The notes under the pieces were generated by a model, which made no database searches, had not been told where the DNA came from, and was given only the letters and a program-made list of their open reading frames with translations. 64,000 nt of DNA from Sphingobacteriales bacterium 46-32 (GTDB lineage: Bacteria; Bacteroidota; Bacteroidia; Chitinophagales; Chitinophagaceae): NCBI GenBank assembly GCA_001898485.1, contig MKTY01000019.1, forward strand, positions 248,001 through 312,000. Reading direction: 5' to 3'. Each line of letters begins with the position of its first letter. The first letter of the stretch is position 1. Of this stretch, positions 52,084 to 61,704 are shown one piece after another. The position numbers and the translations under genes were made by a program.

Positions 52084-53016
52084 ATGCAATCTGCTTTCCG
52101 GCTTTCCGGTTATTATACCGGCCTGCTTTTCTTTCTTTTTTTATCGGCTGGCTGCCAGTCGCCTCAAGGAAACGCAGAGCCTTCTGCATCGCCATCTATT
52201 AATTCTTCTCCGTCAAAAAATAACGAACCGCTGGTAGCCACTATCGGAAATGTGTATGCGAAAGGGAGTGGAAAATTTGATATAGATATACAGGTAAAGA
52301 AAGGGAAATTGAAGCTGGGCGATAAAGTAGATATCGTGAATGCATCTGGAATCCGGTATGCTGCTACAGTTTCGGCAATGCGCAATCCCTATGAAGATGT
52401 AAAGGAAATAGAAGACAATGAAACTACACATTATATCGTGGTGATGGGGCCGGCAGATGCGCGGTTTGATGCAGATTTTGTACTCGTTAATCCGGGTGCA
52501 GATGCGGCTGCAGCTCCTGTTGCCAGCCGGGCAGCCTTCACCGGTCATATCAATAATCAACCCTGGAAAGGAGCGGAGTTTCCTTATTCATTTTCGTTAT
52601 TCCAAAAAGGGGTAGAGAAGTTTGCCGGCAATAAGCCCTATCTCATGTTGGCATTCCGAAGTATGGATGCTACAGACGACCGGCAGCTCACCATCATGGT
52701 TTTTACGTCCACTGCTCAGCCGGGCATATATGAAAAAGATAAGCTGGAAATCCTGTTAAGCGGTTCTCCTTCTGGCAATATAACCAATCCGGAAATGTGG
52801 GGATACGCGTTTCCGGCCAATAAGCAGGTGCAACTAAAGGTGGAGATAATCTCTTTTAATAAGCAGGATAATAATTCAGGTACGATCTCGGGTAAAATAA
52901 GCGGCCATCTGGTAAAAGCTTTGGGCAAAGACATTATTCCGATTGAAGGATCCTTCACTAATCTGAAGGTAACTATATACAATGAACCTTATCTGGGAGG
53001 AAAGCCCGGGCTATAA
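52084..53016 (+). CDS. Lipoprotein of unknown function
   Basis: 310 residues. Lipobox LSAGC near residue 24, then a Ser/Pro-rich linker (to about 48). Residues 50-145 form a beta-barrel-like unit with VKKGKLKLGDKVDIVNASG, reminiscent of elongation-factor domain 2. The C-terminal part (about 152-310) begins FTGHINNQPWKGAEFPYSFS and is beta-rich. First of six exported-protein genes on this strand leading to the reg-propeller kinase at 58606. Confidence 0.7.
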   Translation: MQSAFRLSGYYTGLLFFLFLSAGCQSPQGNAEPSASPSINSSPSKNNEPLVATIGNVYAKGSGKFDIDIQVKKGKLKLGDKVDIVNASGIRYAATVSAMRNPYEDVKEIEDNETTHYIVVMGPADARFDADFVLVNPGADAAAAPVASRAAFTGHINNQPWKGAEFPYSFSLFQKGVEKFAGNKPYLMLAFRSMDATDDRQLTIMVFTSTAQPGIYEKDKLEILLSGSPSGNITNPEMWGYAFPANKQVQLKVEIISFNKQDNNSGTISGKISGHLVKALGKDIIPIEGSFTNLKVTIYNEPYLGGKPGL

Positions 53017-53073
53017 TGATGATAGCGTAAAGGGAAAATTACCCGCCTGTACTTTTTATACTAAATCGTTTCT

Positions 53074-54516
53074 ATGAATAAAAAAACAGTCCTTATCCTG
53101 GCAGCTTTGTTGTCTGGCATGCTGCCAAAAGCACAGATCAATACCAATGCGATCAGAAAAGTAGCAACCGGGCAAAGTGCTGCTGCTTATTTCCGTATTA
53201 CGGTAAAAGGGTTTACCTGTATGCGCGAAACAGCAGATGATATACTGGAGCGCGATGGCAAACATGATGAAGTATATCTTACTTCTTTTAGCTTTCTTGT
53301 AAATACTTCGGGGGTTGCACAATCCAACAGTGCGGTCCGTACGCGTACTAAAACACTGGGGGATATCAATGGCCGTTCTTCTACGGAATATCGGTGGATG
53401 GCGGGGAGCGCTACCGGTGGCCTGGGCGGTATTCAGAGCGGAGATAATCTGCCGGATGCGGAACCATGGAAAAACAATGCTCCGTCAAGTGGCGATCTGC
53501 TGCCCTTTGTGCTTTGGGAAGGTCAGCTGACCGAAGGGGCAAATATAGCAGTGATACATCCTGGTCTGATGGAGTGGGATGGTCCGGCCGATTTTCTAAC
53601 CACCTTCTGGCACAGCAGTTTTATAGCTCAGGCGCTTAGACCGGCAATAGGGTTGGCATCGTTACCCTTCCGGGCCCTGGGTATTGGAGAAAATACTTCC
53701 TACAACGAAACAGATCCGGGGGTATGGCCAATACCAGAAGCTGCACAGAACTTTGGTGATGTTTTTTATAAATCAGATTTGTCTGGCCTTACCAACGAAC
53801 AAAAAAAACAATTGATGGTAGCCTCAGGCAAGCCGGGCGATCGGCCTGTAGGGGTGAATGCGGAAAGTATTTACAATCCACTGCAGATCCGGTTAAATTA
53901 TACAGCCGCTTCGCAGTTGGTGCAAAAAGATTTTGGATATGGAAATGGTATTATACCAGTACGCTATAAAGATGATGACCAGTACAAAGGCGAGTACATT
54001 CTGTACCTGGCTATAGAAAAGATTACTGATCCCGCTCAAAAGAGCAGAATCAATGTCACACATCTCAACAATTTTGATCCGCTGGCCAGCTATAGCCTGC
54101 GCAATGTGTACGCTGCAGATAAGGAAGCCGATATATTAAATGGAGGTACAGCCAGCAATACACTGGTTGTATTGAATGAGCTCAAAGGGCTGCGCAGTCA
54201 GCGCTGGAAGATTAAAAAAAGTAATCAGTACTATTTTACCATTACCAATCAGTACAACAATCTCAACCTCGACATTCTTAACAGAAATGATGCGAATGGC
54301 AGCAATATCGTAACCAGCCGCCCTGCGGTAAATGATCCTAACGAAACCCAACAGTGGTCATTTATCGGCTACTGCGATGGTAGCTGGCTTATCAGGAATG
54401 CGAAAACCCAGCGGGTAGTAGAGGTATATAATGCGCAGACATCGGTAGCTGCTCCATTGGGCCAAATGGACGCCACGCATACAGCCAATCAGCGCTGGTT
54501 TATTGAAAAGAAATGA
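53074..54516 (+). CDS. Exported protein with C-terminal RICIN-type beta-trefoil
   Basis: 480 residues. Signal peptide (1-20, ending PKAQ). A large N-terminal domain (about 25-340) starts YFRITVKGFTCMRETADDIL, unassigned. The last 130 residues are a ricin-type trefoil with the QxW motif repeated: LRSQRWKI, ETQQWSFI, ANQRWFIEKK. Likely binds glycans. Followed at 29 bases by the TapB-like gene. Confidence 0.78.
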   Translation: MNKKTVLILAALLSGMLPKAQINTNAIRKVATGQSAAAYFRITVKGFTCMRETADDILERDGKHDEVYLTSFSFLVNTSGVAQSNSAVRTRTKTLGDINGRSSTEYRWMAGSATGGLGGIQSGDNLPDAEPWKNNAPSSGDLLPFVLWEGQLTEGANIAVIHPGLMEWDGPADFLTTFWHSSFIAQALRPAIGLASLPFRALGIGENTSYNETDPGVWPIPEAAQNFGDVFYKSDLSGLTNEQKKQLMVASGKPGDRPVGVNAESIYNPLQIRLNYTAASQLVQKDFGYGNGIIPVRYKDDDQYKGEYILYLAIEKITDPAQKSRINVTHLNNFDPLASYSLRNVYAADKEADILNGGTASNTLVVLNELKGLRSQRWKIKKSNQYYFTITNQYNNLNLDILNRNDANGSNIVTSRPAVNDPNETQQWSFIGYCDGSWLIRNAKTQRVVEVYNAQTSVAAPLGQMDATHTANQRWFIEKK

Positions 54517-54545
54517 ATTATTGATCATAAACACTGAGTTGGTAT

Positions 54546-55220
54546 ATGAAAAGAATTCTTCTGTTTATTGCGGTTCTACTTACGGCTGTTATACTGCAGG
54601 CGCAGAACTGTGACTATTATTTTCTGCAGGAAGGAAAAACAATTGAAATCGGGTTTAAAAACAAGAAAGGAAAAAGTACTGGCCGCCAGGTTTACAGTAT
54701 CAGTAAACGTGAAAAAAAAGGGAATAGCGTGTCAGCTACCGTTAGCTCCGAAATGTTTTCTGCAAAAGGTAAAAGCGAAATGAAGTCAGAAAACCGGGTT
54801 AGCTGCGAGAATGGAAAGCTCGTCTGTGATATGCGGATGTATGTACCCGCAGGTCAGCAGGAATACCTGGGCAACAGTACTGCCAAAGTAGATGAGGCTT
54901 ATCTGGAGTATCCGGCCAGTATGAAAAAAGACGATCAGCTGAAAGATGGCCGGTTTAGCGTGAATTTTAAAACAGAAACCGGGCTTACGGGCTCCCTGTC
55001 GGTGAGTATAACCAATCGAAAGGTGCTGGATAAGGAAACTGTAACAACACCGGCCGGTACCTGGGAATGTTTTAAAATTTCCTGTACCACAAAGGTCAAT
55101 ACCAAAATCTTGCTGAATGTACCGGTGACTATAAATGTGATCGAGTGGTTTGCCCCGGGTTTTGGTATTGTAAAGACGGAAGCTGGCAGCTCCACTACTG
55201 AAATAATCGCTATCCGATGA
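54546..55220 (+). CDS. Exported TapB/DUF3108-like protein
   Basis: 224 residues. Signal peptide (1-20, ending LQAQ). The mature chain is beta-rich with TAKVDEAYLEYPASMKKDDQ, KVLDKETVTTPAGTWECFKI and IEWFAPGFGIVKTEAGSS, fitting the TapB-like lipid or outer-membrane-factor fold. The stop TGA overlaps the next ATG (ATGA), so the OmpA-like gene is translated from the same mRNA. Confidence 0.75.
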   Translation: MKRILLFIAVLLTAVILQAQNCDYYFLQEGKTIEIGFKNKKGKSTGRQVYSISKREKKGNSVSATVSSEMFSAKGKSEMKSENRVSCENGKLVCDMRMYVPAGQQEYLGNSTAKVDEAYLEYPASMKKDDQLKDGRFSVNFKTETGLTGSLSVSITNRKVLDKETVTTPAGTWECFKISCTTKVNTKILLNVPVTINVIEWFAPGFGIVKTEAGSSTTEIIAIR

Positions 55221-56533
55221 CCATGAAAAGAAAACTCCTCTTTACAAGCCTTTTATTGCTGTTAACCACAGTCAGAATCTGCGCGCAATCCGATTGGAAG
55301 AAACCAACGGTATTTATCCTTAACGGCAAAGATGCGGATATTGTATATCGCTACGGCGACGTAGACAACCTCAATCAGGGATGGTCGCCAGGGTACAATC
55401 CTTTTACCGGAAAAACAACCTACCCTCATCGCTTTCCCTTTAAACCTACTGCGGCTGACCCGGCAGGTACCGACCGGATTATGGTGGCCAGCGGTTTCAA
55501 AAATACCAGCAGTAATACCGATGGATATACCAGTTCTACCAAACGGCCAGCCAATCTGCCCGTACCATTGTTGTTGAAATGGCCTACTTCCGGAATAGAA
55601 GTTAGTAAAGCTGTGCTTCAAATATTCCTGGATGACTTTCAGCCCGGAATTTTTGCAAAAAACTATTTCGTATACATCGACAACGAGCGTATTCCGTACC
55701 TGGAGTACCTGATCAATAACCTGTCGCAATCCGGGCCTGTTGGCAAATTGGTTACCATTGATATACTGCCACAGTATCTTAAATTTTTTGAAGATGGCGA
55801 AGTGAAAATACTGATTGATGATGCCTACACCCGGAATGGTGACGGGTATGCTATTGATTTTATTCAGTTACTCATCAATCCAAAAATACCGGCGAAGGGA
55901 ATTGTGAAAGGGAAAGTTGTTAATTATAAAAACGATGAGCCTATTGCAAATGCTTTGGTCACGGCATCAAACGGAGCACAGGCTTATACAGATATGAATG
56001 GTCAATTCAGGCTCACGGGTATTACGGCTGGTCTGGCTGTAATACATGCAGGTAAGAGTGGCTTTAAGATCGCATTTGCTACGAAAGATGTAACAGATAA
56101 GGATACCGCCGATTTTATTAAACTCGAATTGCGACCGGAAGAAATCACTGACGCAGGAGCCCTTGAGCGGATCATCAGGGAAAAAGGTCAGCTGGAACTC
56201 CGTACCATTTTCTTTGATGTAAACAGCAGCACCATAAAGCCTGCTGCAGAGCCACAGTTGAAGGAACTGGCCATCATGCTGAACAAAAACGCCGGTATGA
56301 AGCTGGAGCTAAGTGGTCATACGGATAATGCGGGCACAGATGCAGGCAACCTGCAGTTGTCACGGCAACGGGCCGAGGCCGTACTGGCATGGTTGCATAA
56401 AAATGGAACCGATATAAGCGGTATTGTTCCCCAGGGTTATGGGGCTGCCAAGCCTGTGGCAGATAATAATACGGAAGAGGGCAGAGAGTTGAACAGAAGG
56501 GTCGAGATCAGGGTAATAAATGAAAAGCTGTAA
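55217..56533 (+). CDS. OmpA-family protein with regulatory-like and N-terminal beta domains
   Basis: 438 residues. Signal peptide (1-22), an N-terminal jelly-roll-like region (about 25-225, VLQIFLDDFQPGIFAKNYFV), a CarboxypepD_reg-type module (KGKVVNYKNDEPIANALVTA, then YTDMNGQFRLTGI), and the OmpA peptidoglycan-binding domain with LSGHTDNAGTDAGNLQLSRQ, RAEAVLAWL and NRRVEIRV. Probably an outer-membrane to peptidoglycan link. Confidence 0.87.
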   Translation: MTMKRKLLFTSLLLLLTTVRICAQSDWKKPTVFILNGKDADIVYRYGDVDNLNQGWSPGYNPFTGKTTYPHRFPFKPTAADPAGTDRIMVASGFKNTSSNTDGYTSSTKRPANLPVPLLLKWPTSGIEVSKAVLQIFLDDFQPGIFAKNYFVYIDNERIPYLEYLINNLSQSGPVGKLVTIDILPQYLKFFEDGEVKILIDDAYTRNGDGYAIDFIQLLINPKIPAKGIVKGKVVNYKNDEPIANALVTASNGAQAYTDMNGQFRLTGITAGLAVIHAGKSGFKIAFATKDVTDKDTADFIKLELRPEEITDAGALERIIREKGQLELRTIFFDVNSSTIKPAAEPQLKELAIMLNKNAGMKLELSGHTDNAGTDAGNLQLSRQRAEAVLAWLHKNGTDISGIVPQGYGAAKPVADNNTEEGRELNRRVEIRVINEKL

Positions 56534-56572
56534 ACAACAGCAGACCTGTTTAAAAGTTTAAAATCTGAAAAT

Positions 56573-57820
56573 ATGCTTCGCTTATTCTTTATCAGCGTAT
56601 GTTTTGTTTTTTATCAATATTGTCTGGCACAGGATGGGATAGCTAAAACAGCTATTAATCCGGTGCGGCTGACATTGAAGAAACATGCCACAGCCGAGTC
56701 AGTGCTCATTGGAGGAGCAGAAGGAAGAGCAACCGTAAAGCCTCAATACCTGCTGCTAAGCGGACAGGATATGTTTCAGCCACTGCTCATCACTTTGACG
56801 GCTGCACAGAAAAATATACCGGTAAAGGTAACCCTTCATAAAGATAGCTGGGATACCGATGATATGAGTGCTACAACTGATGAAGATGGGTATTGTGAAT
56901 TTAAGATAAGAGCATCTGGTGAAGTGGGCATTAAAATAACCGCCGGTGAGGAAGCAGACTATATGCTTATGGCAGTGGCTGGAAAAGAAATAATGCCCGA
57001 ACTGGCTTCGCCGTTTGTAGATAAAAAGAATACAAAAGAAAGCGTAGCGCCGCCTGCGAAGAAAGAGGGACCCAATACCCGGCTATACCTGATTATTGGG
57101 GTTGGACTGCTGGTTATAATTGCCCTGGTATTATATCTGCGGAAGAAAAAGGCGGCTGTTATATTTCTGCTGGCCCTGCTGCTGCATACCGGCGTACAGT
57201 CACAGCAGGTAGCAGATGGCAATACTGTAGAAGCTATACGTGAAGAAACGGAGAAAAAAATAAAGGAACGTACAAAAGAAACCTATGACAAGTTTGGTGA
57301 AAAAGGCGAAAAGGCCGCTAAAATACTGATAAGCGGTGTTGAACTTTGGAAAGCATTTAAAGACCTCAACACCTGTACCAGTTCTGCTGCAATGCCGGGT
57401 ATGCCTTCGGTACCCTCTTTTTGTGCCGCCGGTGAGGATACGGAACAGGACTGTGCCGAATGTTTCAGAGAGGCGCGCAAAGAGTTTAATGAAGTGCGTT
57501 ATAAATTCATCAAGCTATCGGCTATTTACCGCTGCACAAAGGAGTATGCCGATAAAGCCAAATCATTTGGTGATGATGTCAGCAGTATTCATGCGGTACA
57601 GGGCCTTGCCTGGCAGGCAGAGAAAAGGAAGATAGAACAGTCTGTAGATAATCTCAAAAAGGTATATGACGACAAGTATGTCGAATTGCTGGAGAGGTTA
57701 CATACCGCTATGATGAAGCTGGATGCCTGTGAGGCGGATTATGGGGAAGAGGACTGGTTTGATCGATATGGGTTCATTTTTTATGAGTACATGAAGGAGA
57801 GCTACCGCAGAAAAGATTAA
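56573..57820 (+). CDS. Membrane protein with two transmembrane segments and Cys-containing helical tail
   Basis: 415 residues. Signal peptide (1-20), a beta domain (about 25-150), TM near 170-187 (LYLIIGVGLLVIIALVLYL), a short RKKKAA loop, then a second hydrophobic segment (VIFLLALLLHTGVQSQQ) that looks like an embedded signal peptide. The final 190 residues are helical, with Cys in NTCTSSAAM, SFCAAGEDTEQDCAECF, IYRCTKE and LDACEAD. No family recognised. The architecture is unusual. Confidence 0.65.
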   Translation: MLRLFFISVCFVFYQYCLAQDGIAKTAINPVRLTLKKHATAESVLIGGAEGRATVKPQYLLLSGQDMFQPLLITLTAAQKNIPVKVTLHKDSWDTDDMSATTDEDGYCEFKIRASGEVGIKITAGEEADYMLMAVAGKEIMPELASPFVDKKNTKESVAPPAKKEGPNTRLYLIIGVGLLVIIALVLYLRKKKAAVIFLLALLLHTGVQSQQVADGNTVEAIREETEKKIKERTKETYDKFGEKGEKAAKILISGVELWKAFKDLNTCTSSAAMPGMPSVPSFCAAGEDTEQDCAECFREARKEFNEVRYKFIKLSAIYRCTKEYADKAKSFGDDVSSIHAVQGLAWQAEKRKIEQSVDNLKKVYDDKYVELLERLHTAMMKLDACEADYGEEDWFDRYGFIFYEYMKESYRRKD

Positions 57821-57876
57821 AATCTTATAACCGGAGAATACTGTAAACTAATATTATTTCATATAAAACCATAACC

Positions 57877-58542
57877 ATGAACCTGAAGATTGTTTTATCA
57901 GCGGCAATCATTGTTTCGTTGACTGCCTGTAGCAACAACCCGGAAAATTCAACAAAAGAAACCACTGCGCCTGCTGCCGAAATGACTGCACCAGAATCGG
58001 GTAAAGCCGTATCCCAGCCTGCGGCCAGCGAACAGACGGCGCAGGTTTCTTTTAAAGTGAATGATACCCTGGCGCGAACAATTCCCAACGGCAGCAGCGA
58101 CAGTGAGGAACAGCTTGGACTCTATACGGCAGCAGTAAAATCGCTGAGTCTCTCGCTGATAGGCGATGTGCCCCAACGCCCGCACCGTGGCTTTCTTAAT
58201 TTCAGTATAAAGGATTTTAAGCTTGAACCAGCGGAGTATTCACTCTCCGCTAACGGAAACCATGCATCTTTTACGCGCTACGAAACGGTCAATGCAGGCG
58301 GGGGAGCTGCGTACGTAGCGGACAAACTTCCGGTTAATGCCGGTTCAGAAATGAAGCTGACCATTACCAAAATGGAAAAGGATACCAAAGCAACTTTTGG
58401 TAATCCCTGGCTTATCAGCGGCAGCTTTTCACTAAAGCTGGTCAATAAAGTATATGCCAATAAAAGGGATTCAAAAGAAGAAGTCGTTATCAGCGAAGGA
58501 CGTTTCGAAAACGTACGGCTGACCGGCATACCGAAAGAATAG
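57877..58542 (+). CDS. Lipoprotein of unknown function
   Basis: 221 residues. Lipobox LTAC near residue 18, an Ala/Pro/Ser-rich linker (about 22-50) and a beta-rich domain with FLNFSIKDFKLEPAEYSLSA, FTRYETVNAGGGAAYVADKL and FSLKLVNKVYANKRDSKEEV. Last of the exported series, 63 bases before the reg-propeller kinase. Confidence 0.7.
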   Translation: MNLKIVLSAAIIVSLTACSNNPENSTKETTAPAAEMTAPESGKAVSQPAASEQTAQVSFKVNDTLARTIPNGSSDSEEQLGLYTAAVKSLSLSLIGDVPQRPHRGFLNFSIKDFKLEPAEYSLSANGNHASFTRYETVNAGGGAAYVADKLPVNAGSEMKLTITKMEKDTKATFGNPWLISGSFSLKLVNKVYANKRDSKEEVVISEGRFENVRLTGIPKE

Positions 58543-58605
58543 ACGACCCAATCAACCAGATTTAGTCAAAAAAATCTATCTTGGAAATGTGCAGGACAGC
58601 ACGAA

Positions 58606-61600
58606 ATGATGAAGAAAAAACTCCGCTTCTTTTTATGGGTTGCAGGGTGGTACATAAGCCAGTCTGCTTCCGCACAGGAAACCGCCTGGCGTTTTATCAA
58701 TTTTAGCAACCGCGATGGTCTGTCTAATCGCTATGTATATAGCGCTACACAGGATAAACGGGGGTATATCTGGTTGGGGACAGGAGCAGGACTGTATCGT
58801 CATACCGGTAAAAGGATTGAGACATGGCGGAGTTATATTGATAAGCCCGGTCGTAATATTTCGAATGTATTGCAGGCTGTTTTTACAGATGCCAGTGGCC
58901 ATTTGTGGCTGGGTAGTATCAATGACCTGCAATGGTATAAACCAGATGATAATCGTTTTTGGCGGCCAGATGAAAATAATCCGGTCGTTAAAAAAATCCT
59001 CGATGGAAATATCTACAACTTCTTTACCGACGACCAGGGCGATATCTGGATTGCTACACAGAAAAATTTTTTCTTTCGGTTTCATCCGCCCGACTCAAGT
59101 TTTCACCAGTTCGAAAGCCTGTTGCGTCCGGGCATAAGCCGTGATGTATATAAAATCGTTCAGGGTAAGAAGAATACCTATTATGCTATCATGGCTACAG
59201 GAATTCTTCGCTTTTCGATGCCCGATAAGAGAGCTGAATTTTTTCCCCGGCCAGGCGGTGATATTACAAATGCTGTTTATTTTCAGGATCAACTGCTGCT
59301 GTCTACGTACGATAGTGGTATTTTATACCTGCAGGAAGAAAGCGGTAAACTTGATACATGGATGAAGGCAGCTGAGTTTGGAAATCAGACGGTATTCTGT
59401 CTGCTGCCAACAGGCAAAGATGAATTATGGGCCGGATCTTATCCGCTTTTTAACATTAAAAACCGGAAAGTGACAGAGGTGAAACCCTCCAGAGAATCTC
59501 AATACAGCCTGGCTGCGAGTAAAATTGGATTTTTATTTTCTGACCGGGAAAACAATCTATGGATATGCAGTCACAACGGTCTTAGCCTTATGAGCGGGCA
59601 GAATCAGTTGGTGAGATCGGTTGCTTTGCTGGATCCTGTTTCTCAAAAAGAAGTAGAGCCAACGGGTATTTATCCGGTTGATAACAAAGGAGGTTTTTTG
59701 ATATCAGGTTATCAGTCTGCGGGTATGTTGTATTACGATGCGCAGATCAGCAAACTGACCGTTATCCCCAATAAGACAGATAGGAAAAGTATCAGCACCA
59801 TCATTACCGCCCCCGATGGTGCCCTGTTTGCGGGCAATGATGAAAAAATGTACCGCTACCTGCCGGATCGGCAGCAGTTTTTACCATTTGTACTCACCGA
59901 CCAAAACGGAGAACTTATCAGGAATGCAGCACGCAGTTGTGTTGACAAAAACGGAAATATTTATATCGCATCTGCTGACAATGGTTTTTATGTGTGGCAG
60001 TACCCTTCGCGCCGGGTTATTCATTATAATTTATGGGACGTAAACCGATACGCCTCCCGCGATGATAATGCAATCTATCCCTGCCTGACAGATGCAAAAG
60101 GGCATGTATGGTTTACATCCAATGACGGTATATATGAATACGATCCCGATACAAGGGAGTATTATCAATACCTCAATAAAGAGTACAGGAATATACCATT
60201 GCTTACACAGTCCGTCTATATAGCGGAAGATCAGCAGGGACATAAGTGGATTACAACAATCAACAATGGGTTGTATGAATTCTGGCTGGAAAAAGGAGAG
60301 GAGCAGGTCAGGAATTATAATACACAAAGCGGTATCGGGTTGCCTTCCGACTATCTCTACAAAATAAAAGCCGATCAGGATGGCCGTTATCTCTGGATCA
60401 GTTCGGCAGCGGGCCTGCTGCAATTTGATCCCAGGCAGAAAAAAGTGGTAGCCGTGTTAAATGAACAGAAAGGATTGCTGCGCGACGATACTTATTCATT
60501 GTATTTTCTTCCCGGAGGTAAAATGCTGGCCTCGTATTTTGGCCGGATAGATATGATTGATTTTAATACCTGGCATCCCGATACCACCCGCCTTTTACCA
60601 GTATTTAATTCGGTGAAAGTGCAGGACAAAGAAATGGTACAGCAATGGAATACCGGTAGCAATAAACTGAACCTGTCGTATGATCAGAATTTTATACAAT
60701 TCGATTTCTCAGCTTTGCATTATGCCAATTCCAACATGATCACGTATGCATTTATGCTCGAAGGAGTAGATAAAAACTATCGTGAAGACAGAAATGGACT
60801 GGCCATTTATTCGGGATTATCGCCAGGCGACTACATATTCCGGGCAAAAGCAGCTACGGCAGACGGTATTTGGAGCCCCGGTGAGCTTTTGTACCGGATC
60901 ACCATTCACCCCCCATTTTGGAAAACCTATTGGTTTATCGCTCTTGTTCTGCTTACGACCTGCTCTATCGGCTATTTTTTCTACAAATGGAAGTTGCAGT
61001 CCATACGGCGCGAGTCTGCGCTGAAAGAGTTATACACTAAACAAATGGCCGAACTCGAAATGAAGGCGCTACGGGCACAAATGAACCCCCATTTTATTTT
61101 CAACTCGTTAAACAGTATCCAGAAATATATTTTAAAGAACGATGTATGGAAAGCCTCCCACTATCTAACGCGGTTTTCTAAGATGATACGGCTGATACTT
61201 GATCACAGCAATCAAAATGCCATTCCACTTGGAAGTGAACTGGAGATGCTGCAACTGTATTGTGAAATGGAAAAATTGCGTTTTGAAGATCGGTTTACCT
61301 GGCAGATCGAAACTGCCAGTCTCACTGGTACCGGATCATTGCTGATACCATCCATGCTGATACAGCCATTTGTGGAGAATGCCATCTGGCATGGATTATT
61401 GCATAAGCCCGAGCCCGGCCGGCTGTTTATTCAGTTTACGCTGCTGCCGGAAAATATTCTTAAGGTAGTGATAGATGATGATGGTATCGGACGCGAAAAG
61501 GCAGCGGAAATCGGTAGCAAACAATCGCTGAGGAAGAAAAGCTATGGAATCGAACTCACCCGCAGCCGGATGAACCTCCTTAATCAACCTGGTAAACAGC

Positions 61601-61704
61601 AGGCATCCTGCGAAGTGATAGATAAAAAAGATGAACAGGGGCAGGCAAAAGGTACCTGCGTTATACTGCACATTCCTGTTAGACCAATAATCGATGAATC
61701 ATGA
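58606..61704 (+). CDS. Reg-propeller sensor histidine kinase
   Basis: 1032 residues. Signal peptide (1-24). Two seven-bladed-propeller-type halves of reg_prop repeats (DGLSNRYVYSATQDKRGYIW, LGTGAGLYRHTGK; later GHVWFTSNDGIYEYDPDT, HKWITTINNGLYEF, YLWISSAAGLLQFDP) fill about 30-690. A Y_Y_Y domain (about 690-765, SALHYANSNMITYAFMLEGV) comes next, TM 771-795, then the LytS-type kinase with AQMNPHFIFNSLNSIQKYIL near residue 824 and HATPase_c (PFVENAIWHGLLHKP). The extracytoplasmic propeller likely senses a glycan. Confidence 0.92.
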   Translation: MMKKKLRFFLWVAGWYISQSASAQETAWRFINFSNRDGLSNRYVYSATQDKRGYIWLGTGAGLYRHTGKRIETWRSYIDKPGRNISNVLQAVFTDASGHLWLGSINDLQWYKPDDNRFWRPDENNPVVKKILDGNIYNFFTDDQGDIWIATQKNFFFRFHPPDSSFHQFESLLRPGISRDVYKIVQGKKNTYYAIMATGILRFSMPDKRAEFFPRPGGDITNAVYFQDQLLLSTYDSGILYLQEESGKLDTWMKAAEFGNQTVFCLLPTGKDELWAGSYPLFNIKNRKVTEVKPSRESQYSLAASKIGFLFSDRENNLWICSHNGLSLMSGQNQLVRSVALLDPVSQKEVEPTGIYPVDNKGGFLISGYQSAGMLYYDAQISKLTVIPNKTDRKSISTIITAPDGALFAGNDEKMYRYLPDRQQFLPFVLTDQNGELIRNAARSCVDKNGNIYIASADNGFYVWQYPSRRVIHYNLWDVNRYASRDDNAIYPCLTDAKGHVWFTSNDGIYEYDPDTREYYQYLNKEYRNIPLLTQSVYIAEDQQGHKWITTINNGLYEFWLEKGEEQVRNYNTQSGIGLPSDYLYKIKADQDGRYLWISSAAGLLQFDPRQKKVVAVLNEQKGLLRDDTYSLYFLPGGKMLASYFGRIDMIDFNTWHPDTTRLLPVFNSVKVQDKEMVQQWNTGSNKLNLSYDQNFIQFDFSALHYANSNMITYAFMLEGVDKNYREDRNGLAIYSGLSPGDYIFRAKAATADGIWSPGELLYRITIHPPFWKTYWFIALVLLTTCSIGYFFYKWKLQSIRRESALKELYTKQMAELEMKALRAQMNPHFIFNSLNSIQKYILKNDVWKASHYLTRFSKMIRLILDHSNQNAIPLGSELEMLQLYCEMEKLRFEDRFTWQIETASLTGTGSLLIPSMLIQPFVENAIWHGLLHKPEPGRLFIQFTLLPENILKVVIDDDGIGREKAAEIGSKQSLRKKSYGIELTRSRMNLLNQPGKQQASCEVIDKKDEQGQAKGTCVILHIPVRPIIDES

